A stretch of DNA of 19,799 nt from an uncultured Eubacteriales bacterium (lineage in GTDB: Bacteria > Bacillota > Clostridia > Christensenellales > Borkfalkiaceae), in assembly GCA_900542935.1 (NCBI GenBank), contig UQPN01000030.1, forward strand, positions 1 to 19,799, given 5' to 3'. The notes beneath the pieces are model-generated. The model worked only from the letters and a program-made list of their open reading frames with translations, was not told the DNA's origin and did not search any database. The position numbers and the translations under genes are program-made. This document shows, piece by piece, positions 1-6,154 of this stretch. Every line of letters starts with the position of its first letter. Within the stretch, counting starts at the first letter, position 1.

Positions 1-773
1 CGGAAGTCGGAAGATTTATGACGATAGACGGCATAGAATATCTTGATCCGGAAACGATTAACGGCTTGAATCTGTATGCCTATTGCGGAAACAATCCCGT
101 AATGAATATCGATCCCGAAGGTACGTGGAGTTGGAAAAAATTCTGGAAGATATTCGCTGTCGTGGCTGTAGGCATTGTTGCGGTAGCGGCGGTTGCGGCA
201 ATCACGGCATTATCCGGCGGTTCTTTGGGCGCTGTGTTAATTGGCGCAGGGGTAGGAGCATTTGTGAGCGGTGGAATCTCGGCGGGGATACAATGGGCAA
301 CGACCGGAACGGTGGATGGTGGTAGATTGCTTGTGGATGCCGTTGTGGGCGGAGTGTTAGGGGCCTTCGGCGGCTCGGCAATCGGGCAAGTCGGGATGAC
401 AATCGCGGGAGGGTTAACGTCCGCTGCGGGAAGCGTTGCCGGTGATTGGGTTGCAGGAGAAAAGGTGAATTATGCAAAAGCCTCCTTTTCAGGTGCATTG
501 GGTGCCCTTATCTCATTCGCTGGCGGAGCCGGAGCGCAAAACGGAGAACTGGGTGCAAAACAGGCAGCCTTAGCAACGAAGAAGCAAATACTTGCCAAGA
601 ATGCATCCGGCGGATATCGTCATTCGACTAATTTCAATTTTGCAATGAAGTCAAATGCAAGGAGAATTGCGCGAGTAACGAAAGAACTGAATTCTGTGGC
701 AATCAGATCTATCATCAGAAGTACCGTCAACATGTTTGAACTCAATGTTTATATGGCATTAGTATTTGCTTAA
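1..773 (+). CDS. RHS repeat-associated core protein, C-terminal part (polymorphic toxin tip), partial at 5' end
   Basis: The frame is open from base 3 and runs in from the left edge, so the first ATG at 18 is internal. The first residues (EVGRF, then TIDGIEYLDP, NLYAYCGNNPVMNIDPEG) match the RHS-repeat-associated core, which ends the sugar-binding/encapsulating shell of Rhs and related polymorphic toxins. The shell is normally cut just after the DPxG motif to free the toxic tip. After DPEG come about 215 residues. First is a Gly/Ala-rich, strongly hydrophobic stretch (roughly residues 43-140 from the internal ATG) with several possible membrane-spanning or glycine-zipper helices. A short basic tail follows (NARRIARVTKELNSVAIRSI). 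I do not recognise a known nuclease, deaminase or ADP-ribosylating signature, so the toxin activity is unknown. The core motif is certain; a toxic role is inference from family knowledge. Confidence 0.85.
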   Translation, partial: EVGRFMTIDGIEYLDPETINGLNLYAYCGNNPVMNIDPEGTWSWKKFWKIFAVVAVGIVAVAAVAAITALSGGSLGAVLIGAGVGAFVSGGISAGIQWATTGTVDGGRLLVDAVVGGVLGAFGGSAIGQVGMTIAGGLTSAAGSVAGDWVAGEKVNYAKASFSGALGALISFAGGAGAQNGELGAKQAALATKKQILAKNASGGYRHSTNFNFAMKSNARRIARVTKELNSVAIRSIIRSTVNMFELNVYMALVFA

Positions 774-788
774 GAAGAACTGCGTAGC

Positions 789-820
789 GAGGAGCATGTT
801 TGGAAAAGAATATGCTCCTC
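789..820 (+). repeat. 9-bp inverted repeat after the Rhs gene
   Basis: GAGGAGCAT (789-797) and ATGCTCCTC (812-820) form a perfect 9-bp stem with a 14-base loop, 15 bases after the Rhs stop codon. There is no T-tail, so it is not a classical terminator. It may protect or attenuate the transcript between toxin and the next gene. Confidence 0.5.
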
Positions 821-885
821 ATGAAACGAAATACAACAACAGAAACTGTTATTCCGAAAGATAACATTAAAAAATGGAGGAGAAG

Positions 886-1360
886 ATGAAGAAAGAAAGA
901 TTAACAACCGAGCAAGAAAGAGATGTGCTTTCGGTAATAAGATATCCAAAATGGTGCTTATATCTAGGCATAGTGGGGGGGGGGATTTAGTTTGTTTATG
1001 ACGGCATTGTTCCTGTTGGGACCGGATCATATTTTTACTGATCCTGATTATGAAGTAAGGGTTGCTGTTTCTATACTATTTATTTTATTGATAATATGGG
1101 CAGTATGGCTTATATTGTTGCAATTAAATTGGAAAATAGAAGTGAAAGAGGATAGGTTTGTATTTACAAATACATTTAAAAAAAGAAGAGAGTATAAGTT
1201 TGATGAAATAGAAGAAAGACAATTAAGAGCATGCTATCGATATTATCATAACGGTAAGCACATTGTGGGTATTTCGATGCTCTTAGATGATTTCTATATG
1301 CTGTCGGAGGCCATAGCGGCATACCGGTCAAAGAAAAAGAAAGAAGGCGAAATACAGTAA
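886..1360 (+). pseudogene. Small membrane protein with PH-like cytoplasmic domain, frameshifted at a G10 tract (possible immunity protein)
   Basis: An ATG at 886 has an excellent RBS (GGAGG at 876-880, 5-base spacer). It opens a frame that stops at TAG 988-990, directly after a run of ten G (975-984). The next frame is open from about 992 to 1360. Removing one G joins the two into about 157 residues: a charged N-terminus (MKKERLTTEQERD), one hydrophobic helix before and one after the G tract (about residues 25-45 and 57-75), then a cytoplasmic domain (IEVKEDRFVFTNTFKKRREY, EFDEIE-type) resembling bacterial PH-like membrane proteins. As written, only the downstream 122 residues could be made, from TTG 992 or ATG 998 without a good RBS. 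Its position right after an Rhs tip suggests an immunity role. The defect may be phase variation, a fixed mutation or a homopolymer sequencing error. Confidence 0.7.
975..984 (+). repeat. G10 homopolymer tract
   Basis: Ten consecutive G lie inside the 5' part of the small membrane protein gene. The tract length sets the frame: nine G would give a continuous gene, ten G gives a stop within two codons. Such tracts are known sites of slipped-strand phase variation and also of sequencing error. Confidence 0.95.
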
Positions 1361-1392
1361 CCCCCAGTAAAGAAATTTTAAGAGAAAAGCCT

Positions 1393-1442
1393 AAAAAGGG
1401 CTGTCCGTTATTCTTTTTGCAATAACGGCGCAGCCTTTTTTA
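1393..1442 (+). terminator. Rho-independent terminator after the frameshifted membrane protein gene
   Basis: A-run and GGCTG..CCGTTATT (about 1398-1412) pair with AATAACGG.GCAGCC (1421-1435), followed by TTTTTT. It closes the transcript 30 bases after the stop at 1360 and separates it from the gene at 1485. Confidence 0.85.
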
Positions 1443-1484
1443 ATACCAAAGATTGAAATATTATGGAGATAAAAAGGACAAATT

Positions 1485-1835
1485 ATGACAATAACAGAAT
1501 ATATAAATTTAATAATTGCATCGAAGGGGATTATAAATAACCGAGAAACGTTGATTATAAGTGAGAATAAAGAAGAGAAAGATCTTTTAAGGCTATGCAC
1601 AAACGATGTATCTCAAAAAAGATTAACGTTTGCGTGGGAAGGAATCATTGCTGCCGTGGCAGAGAAGTTTAAAGATGCCGAAGTGGTAGAATTTTTTCCG
1701 GAAGAGGTTTTGAATTTTCTTATCGACAACGGGATAGCCGTGAAAACGTTATCTCAAATCAGGCTGCCCGAAAAGTATTTAAGAAGAATATTTGAAAGAG
1801 ACAGTCGTTATTGGGAAACATGTAAAGTGATGTAA
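1485..1835 (+). CDS. Hypothetical 116-aa protein, candidate immunity gene
   Basis: I do not recognise this protein. The ATG at 1485 is preceded by AAAAGGA (8-9 base spacer), and the gene stands alone between two terminators (1393-1442 and 1897-1932). The product is a soluble, mixed acidic/basic, helix-rich protein without signal peptide or membrane segment. A hydrophobic-aromatic middle (LTFAWEGIIAAVAEKF) is followed by FFPEEVLNFLIDNGIAVKTL and a basic tail (LPEKYLRRIFERDSRYW). Size, solubility and position two genes after an Rhs tip fit a polymorphic-toxin immunity protein or an orphan immunity gene, as commonly accumulate downstream of such toxins; this is inference from context only. Codon use is AT-rich like the rest of the left island. 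Confidence 0.65.
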   Translation: MTITEYINLIIASKGIINNRETLIISENKEEKDLLRLCTNDVSQKRLTFAWEGIIAAVAEKFKDAEVVEFFPEEVLNFLIDNGIAVKTLSQIRLPEKYLRRIFERDSRYWETCKVM

Positions 1836-1896
1836 TTGCATATAAAAAAGCATGGAAGTAAAGTTGTAACAGGAAGAGGTGTAAAACCATGTAGAG

Positions 1897-1932
1897 AAAA
1901 AGGTTTGCAAAAAAGTTTTGCAAACCTTTTTT
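1897..1932 (+). terminator. Rho-independent terminator after the 116-aa gene
   Basis: AAAAAGGTTTGCAAAA and TTTTGCAAACCTTTTTT form a perfect stem of about 16 bp around a 3-4 base loop, ending in a T-run. The A-run on the left makes it potentially bidirectional. Confidence 0.92.
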
Positions 1933-2034
1933 GTTGCGATTTTCTTTTGGGGCGAGAAAGTTAAAAATAGTTTAATAGAGTGGTTTTATTATAAGAGATA
2001 CATAACATTGATTTTTTATTTTAATGCAAATTTA

Positions 2035-2096
2035 TTGACATAATCGGCGTTATGGTGGTAAAATTGCTTGAAATAAATTGTGAATTGTGCTACAAT
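2035..2096 (+). promoter_or_regulatory. Tandem promoters for the SIR2-STAND gene
   Basis: Two sigma-A type promoters overlap. The first is TTGACA (2035-2040), 18-base spacer, TAAAAT (2059-2064). The second is TTGAAA (2068-2073), 17-base spacer, TACAAT (2091-2096) with an extended TGC just before the -10. The second would start transcription near 2103, about 30 bases before the ATG at 2135. The gene therefore has its own expression signal and is not read from the Rhs locus. Confidence 0.75.
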
Positions 2097-2134
2097 AAAA
2101 GAAAAATACCTAATACAGGTAAGGGAGAAACAAA

Positions 2135-4639
2135 ATGGATAGTATAAATAAATTACAGCAGGTATTAGTAGAGCGGACTCCGATTATTGTTATTGGAGCC
2201 GGTTTTTCTCGTGGATTAAAAAATAAGAAAGGGGAAGAGGTTTTGGTGGGGCGCGATCTTGCTCGAATTTTATATGATAAAATTCTTTGTAAGAAAGCTT
2301 CTGAAGTCAACGAAGAAGTAAGGAGGGATAATCTCAAAGAGGTAGTAAATGAAATCAGTGTAATGGGGTTAGACACTGAAAGAAACAAGTTTCTTACCGA
2401 AAGATTTAGGAATATTGTTATTCCTGAAAATGATTATCATATGTTATTAAAAAAATATAAATGGAGTCAAATTTTTACATTCAATATTGATGATGCAATA
2501 GAAAATATCTATTTTCCTCAAGAAATTTCAGTCGTGAACTATCGAAATACTAAGCAACCAAAATCGACTCCCGTTTTATATAAAATGCATGGGTCGGTTA
2601 AAGAACCTGAATATGAATATGTTTTTAATGATAGAGAATATAGAGATTGTATAAAAAAGATTAGTTTTTGCAATCATGCATTAAGTGTAGATTATTTTAG
2701 GAATGACTTTATTTTTTTAGGAACAGAATTTCAAGAAGAAGATGTTCAAATAATGTTGGAAGATTTGAAAGAAAAAGTGGAGTTGAATGGTTCATTTAAC
2801 TACTTTTTTATTACTCCTAATTTAAAAAACAGAGCATTAAAAAAATACATAGAACAACGAACGAACTATCATTTAATCCCTTGGGATACGAAAACCTTTT
2901 TAACGTTTTTAGATGAGAACATTATTGCTGTAGGGCAAGCGAGAAGAAAACTTAAGTTTTGGGGGGCAACGTTTATAGATGAAGAGATAAAAAAAATAGA
3001 AAATATTACAGATGTGGGCGCAATTTATCAAGGTGCGCGACCGAGTTATAGTGATTTTGTCAACGGATGGATTATTGAATACCCGGAATATTCAAAATGG
3101 AGAAAAAATTTTAACGGCGAAGAGGAAAAAAATTTTATAACCATTTATGGAGATAATTTTAGTGGAAAAACATGCGTCGCTATGCGGTTTATGTATGATT
3201 ATAATTCTCAAGGATATGTTTCAATAGATTTTCCGCTTCGTTCTGATATCGATATTGTTGTTTATAAGCAGGTGCTTTTTGAATATCTTAAAACGTTGCC
3301 CAAAGGAGCCAAAGTGGCTTTGTTAATTGAAAATGCTTCATTTTATTATGAAAATTTGTTGAATTTAATCAATGAAAAGCCGGATAATTTATCCAAGTTT
3401 ATAATTATCACAACGGCATCTTTAAATGATTTTAACAGCCGTAAGTATGTTTTAACATCAAATGTTTTTCGATGTCCTGTTTCTTATAAAATTGATAAAA
3501 AATATGCCGAAAACATATATTATAAATTGAGTGAAAAAAATCATTTGGGAAAATTGTATCTCTATGAAGATCCCAGAAATCCTAAAGATTCTATATGTAA
3601 GTATTTGATGTACATCAATGATATCATAGAAGCCTTATATTTATCTCAGGAAGGCAGGAGATTCAGCGACTATTTTTCGCAACACATTGACTTATATAAA
3701 GGTACAAGTAATTTTGAAACATTTAAGTTGCTGTGCTTATTTTCAAAATTAAATATTAATAGTATAAACAATGCCATTTTTGCGGAGTTAGCCGATTGTT
3801 GTCATATTCAGTTGGATTTAAAAAAATTTATTGCTGATTATGGTGCATTTTTAAAAATAGATGATGTAGGGAATATTAGTATAAGGTGTTATCGTGTTAT
3901 AAAAGATTTGGAATATTTGAATTTCGATTCGGTAATGCGAAAAAATTGTATAAAGAATATAGCGACGTATTATGCAACCTTAATACAAGATAGGGAAAAA
4001 TCTCCGAGGGCTGAAATTTTTCAAAAAACGATAAAGACAAAACAGTTGATTGAACAAGGAATATTGGGAAAAGATGAAGTTCTGCAAATGTTGGTCGAAA
4101 TAGAAAATATTGCTAAACCTTTAAGTTATTATTGGATACAAAGAGGGATAGCAAATAGAAATCTGACATTATTTGAAGAAGCGAATAATTCGTTTGAAGT
4201 TGCGGCGAATATTAGAGACCATAAATCTTATCATATACAACATGCACAGGCTAAAAATTATATGGAATGGGGAGTATGGGCTGTTAAAAACAATAAAGCA
4301 TACGATGAAATGTATTTTGAAAAAGGAAAAGAGATTTTATCGAATTTGGCAACAAGTGGGAATTTGTATTTTGGATATACAATACATACATATACCGATA
4401 TGCATTTAAAATACTATAATTTAAAGAAAATGCAGATACCTAAAGATGCTTTACAGTTTATTGAAAATGGATTGAAGATGATTATAGATAGAGATAATTA
4501 TTCAAGGCCGATAATTAAAAAGTTTAATGATTATTGTAAAGCTAAAAATATTGATATTGTAGTTTTAGATGGCGCGGTAAAAAGTGGGAGTTATATCGAA
4601 GATATTGATGATATTGTGCTTTATGATATTGTGCTTTAA
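2135..4639 (+). CDS. SIR2-domain P-loop (STAND-like) NTPase, probable antiphage defence protein
   Basis: This is a single large protein of 834 residues. Residues 1-260 are a SIR2-type NAD-hydrolase fold: GAGFSRG (21-27) for NAD binding, TFNIDD (115-120) matching the TxNxD active-site motif, MHGS (151-154) with the catalytic His, and FLGTEFQEED (194-203). All key residues are present, so NADase activity is likely. Residues 330-480 hold a P-loop: Walker A GDNFSGKT (339-346) and a Walker B-like strand VALLIEN (394-400) with E where D is usual. Residues about 480-834 are helical, and around 670-760 look TPR-like, as expected for a sensor. Known SIR2-STAND proteins (Avs5-type architecture) sense phage proteins and deplete NAD to abort infection. 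That role is inferred from architecture. RBS AGGGAG lies 9 bases before the ATG. The gene is much more AT-rich than the core chromosome and lies next to an att-like tRNA fragment, which fits transfer. Confidence 0.88.
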   Translation: MDSINKLQQVLVERTPIIVIGAGFSRGLKNKKGEEVLVGRDLARILYDKILCKKASEVNEEVRRDNLKEVVNEISVMGLDTERNKFLTERFRNIVIPENDYHMLLKKYKWSQIFTFNIDDAIENIYFPQEISVVNYRNTKQPKSTPVLYKMHGSVKEPEYEYVFNDREYRDCIKKISFCNHALSVDYFRNDFIFLGTEFQEEDVQIMLEDLKEKVELNGSFNYFFITPNLKNRALKKYIEQRTNYHLIPWDTKTFLTFLDENIIAVGQARRKLKFWGATFIDEEIKKIENITDVGAIYQGARPSYSDFVNGWIIEYPEYSKWRKNFNGEEEKNFITIYGDNFSGKTCVAMRFMYDYNSQGYVSIDFPLRSDIDIVVYKQVLFEYLKTLPKGAKVALLIENASFYYENLLNLINEKPDNLSKFIIITTASLNDFNSRKYVLTSNVFRCPVSYKIDKKYAENIYYKLSEKNHLGKLYLYEDPRNPKDSICKYLMYINDIIEALYLSQEGRRFSDYFSQHIDLYKGTSNFETFKLLCLFSKLNINSINNAIFAELADCCHIQLDLKKFIADYGAFLKIDDVGNISIRCYRVIKDLEYLNFDSVMRKNCIKNIATYYATLIQDREKSPRAEIFQKTIKTKQLIEQGILGKDEVLQMLVEIENIAKPLSYYWIQRGIANRNLTLFEEANNSFEVAANIRDHKSYHIQHAQAKNYMEWGVWAVKNNKAYDEMYFEKGKEILSNLATSGNLYFGYTIHTYTDMHLKYYNLKKMQIPKDALQFIENGLKMIIDRDNYSRPIIKKFNDYCKAKNIDIVVLDGAVKSGSYIEDIDDIVLYDIVL
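4610..4639 (+). repeat. 15-bp tandem duplication at the 3' end of the SIR2-STAND gene
   Basis: GATATTGTGCTTTAT (4610-4624) is followed immediately by GATATTGTGCTTTAA (4625-4639). They encode DIVLY then DIVL-stop, so the stop codon sits in the second copy. The last five residues look like a recent slippage product. Confidence 0.85.
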
Positions 4640-4710
4640 TGTATTTGAAGCAATAAATCGGGGCGAAATTCATATTGCATAAATGCAGGTTAACCAAATA
4701 TGTTGAAAGT

Positions 4711-4856
4711 TTACACCCTGAAAAATTACACCCGTTTTACACCCGCAAGAGAATTTACACCCTGCAAGATATAAAAGATAGGACAATTATACAAGGAATA
4801 GCATAAAAATATGCAAGGAATCAAAGAAAAAGCGTAAAAATATACATAGGGTGTAA
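4711..4856. repeat. Five TTACACCC motifs beside the tRNA fragment (possible recombinase arm sites)
   Basis: TTACACCC occurs at 4711-4718, 4726-4733, 4737-4744 and 4755-4762, and in inverted orientation (GGGTGTAA) at 4849-4856. Copies one and four share the longer TTTACACCCTG. The cluster lies 10-155 bases inside the island end marked by the tRNA 3' fragment. Short direct repeats at this distance are typical of arm-type binding sites for tyrosine recombinases or excisionases; iterons are an alternative. The motif is seen directly, the function is inferred. Confidence 0.6.
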
Positions 4857-4865
4857 GATTTAACG

Positions 4866-4912
4866 CCCTCCGACGCCGTCGATTTCTGGGTTCGAGCCCC
4901 AGCGGGTACACC
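4866..4912 (+). other. Displaced 3' half of a tRNA gene (putative attR of a genomic island)
   Basis: CTGGG-TTCGAGC-CCCAG is a perfect T-arm, followed by a 7-base acceptor strand CGGGTAC, discriminator A and encoded CCA. Going upstream, GCCGT and a possible loop CTCCGAC fit the 3' side of an anticodon arm, which would give anticodon CCG (Arg), but the implied variable loop is 6 bases and the identity is uncertain. There is no matching 5' half: GTACCCG and a D-arm are absent in the AT-rich sequence upstream. This is what a tyrosine-recombinase element leaves at its distal end after inserting into a tRNA 3' end. The orientation places the element to the left. Confidence 0.75.
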
Positions 4913-4921
4913 AGTGCTTAA

Positions 4922-4954
4922 CAAAGCCGTACGCATTATATGCGTACGGCTTTG
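4922..4954. terminator. Perfect 15-bp hairpin, probable tRNA terminator shared with the convergent operon
   Basis: CAAAGCCGTACGCAT (4922-4936), loop TAT, ATGCGTACGGCTTTG (4940-4954). It lies 10 bases after the tRNA 3' fragment, where a tRNA terminator is expected, and 48 bases past the end of the - strand operon, so it may serve both sides. The flanking T-run is weak (TTTGAATTTATT). Confidence 0.65.
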
Positions 4955-5002
4955 AATTTATTATTGAAAGCTAAACTTCAAACTATTAAAAATTATATCA
5001 AA

Positions 5003-5290
5003 TTAAGGATTTACGCAATAATGTTTTCCATTTACGGTAACTTCGTTGTCCGAGGTGGTAGGATTGCCTTTGCCGCAGGCGCGGATTAAAATGTTGTGCG
5101 AATCGGCGTTCGCTTTCGGAATATTGCCGAACGAAAAATTCTCTTCTTTGGAAACGGAAACAATCTCAAAGCCTTTGCATACGAAAAACGATGAGAATTG
5201 CCACAGTTTTTCAAATTTACCGTTGCTGTCGGCAATCAGGCAAACGTTCGAGTTTTTGTGATAAGCGGTAATACGATAGTAGTGATTCAT
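5003..5290 (-). CDS. Hypothetical 95-aa protein, last gene of the mobile-element operon
   Basis: The start is ATG at 5290, chosen because AAGGAG sits 10 bases before it. It is 32 bases downstream of the methyltransferase-like gene and is the last gene of the operon. The protein starts NHYYRITAYH, continues with LIADSNGKFEKLWQFSSFFV and ends KANADSHNILIRACGKGNPT plus a short tail with NGKHYC. It has no signal peptide, membrane helix or catalytic motif that I recognise. Proteins of this kind are familiar as small conserved cargo of Firmicutes conjugative elements, alongside PcfJ/PcfK-like genes, but no function is known to me. A small single-domain binding protein is the most one can say. Confidence 0.75.
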   Translation of the reverse strand: MNHYYRITAYHKNSNVCLIADSNGKFEKLWQFSSFFVCKGFEIVSVSKEENFSFGNIPKANADSHNILIRACGKGNPTTSDNEVTVNGKHYCVNP

Positions 5291-5322
5291 AAATAAAAAT
5301 CTCCTTGTAGAATTTAAAAAAT

Positions 5323-6126
5323 TTATTTGTCGTATTTCATAAAGCGTGGATATTGCAGGAAAAAGGCGGGCGTTTTCCAGACCGACCACGTTTCTAAGGT
5401 AAGTGAATTTTGGCGTCGGACAATCGCGGGAACGCCCGCCAAAGCCAACTGCAAGTACGTCATATGTACGCAGCGTAAATCAATGTCGGAACAGTCGATG
5501 AAGCAATGCCGGGCATAATTGATATTGTACGTATTTTTCAAAACGTCAAGAGCGGCAATCTCCATTCCGCCACCGCCGCAACACGGATCGCAGATAGAAA
5601 TAATGCCGTCGTTTTCGGTTAAGGCAATCGCGTCTTTTTCGGCGAGCGTTATTTCTGCCATAAACTTTGAAATATGGTACGGCGTAAAAAACTGACCTTT
5701 GTTGTCGTTTCCGAAGTCGCACCGCATAAACAGTTCGCCCAAATGATCATAGAAGCGACCGTTATCGTACACGCAGGACGAAAGCAGAGCAAATAATTTG
5801 GCGAAAATGTCGGCGAGTGCTTGTCTTGCGGAAAGCGGGTATGCGGACATAACTTGCTTGTAGCGTTCTTCGCGTTTATCTTTTTGTATTAAATCAACGG
5901 TGTTGGCAATCGCAAGTGCGCCGCATTCGAATAAATCGGAAACGAATTTCGATTTATCCACGTTGCGGCTTTCGTTGTCGATATCCTTGATAATCTCGTC
6001 GAGCGAAGGAATCGGATAAGGACAAAGGTTTTGCGGTTGCTCGGGGCGGTTAATGCGTTGAAAAGGTTTTGATGCTATGTTTTCGGAATAAGAACAAGTA
6101 CCGAAATCAAAAGTAAAAGGTTTCAT
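5323..6126 (-). CDS. N6-adenine DNA methylase-like protein (HsdM-type fold) of a conjugative element, NPPY motif not found
   Basis: 267 residues from ATG 6126, which has AGGAG 11 bases upstream; a longer open frame to 6303 overlaps the preceding gene and lacks an RBS. The N-terminal half is helical. GQFFTPYHISKFM (144-156) is the type I HsdM-like motif before the SAM site. CDPCCGGGGME (169-179) is motif I, the SAM-binding loop. DCSDID (201-206) fits the acidic residue that holds the SAM ribose. The chain ends after NSLTLETWSVWKTP without a recognisable NPPY/DPPY catalytic motif IV, and it is far shorter than HsdM (about 500 aa). It could be a SAM-binding but non-catalytic protein, or a solitary methylase using an atypical motif. 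In context (ArdA, PcfK) a role in protecting transferred DNA is plausible but inferred. There is no HsdR or HsdS nearby. Confidence 0.82.
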   Translation of the reverse strand: MKPFTFDFGTCSYSENIASKPFQRINRPEQPQNLCPYPIPSLDEIIKDIDNESRNVDKSKFVSDLFECGALAIANTVDLIQKDKREERYKQVMSAYPLSARQALADIFAKLFALLSSCVYDNGRFYDHLGELFMRCDFGNDNKGQFFTPYHISKFMAEITLAEKDAIALTENDGIISICDPCCGGGGMEIAALDVLKNTYNINYARHCFIDCSDIDLRCVHMTYLQLALAGVPAIVRRQNSLTLETWSVWKTPAFFLQYPRFMKYDK

Positions 6127-6154
6127 AAATAAAAGATCTCCTGTAAAAAGCAAA

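Noticed and set aside
4726..4911. Open frame of 61 codons on the - strand across the tRNA fragment
   Set aside because: It starts inside the T-arm complement (the typical GLEPRN artefact of tRNA genes), has no RBS and covers the repeat cluster.
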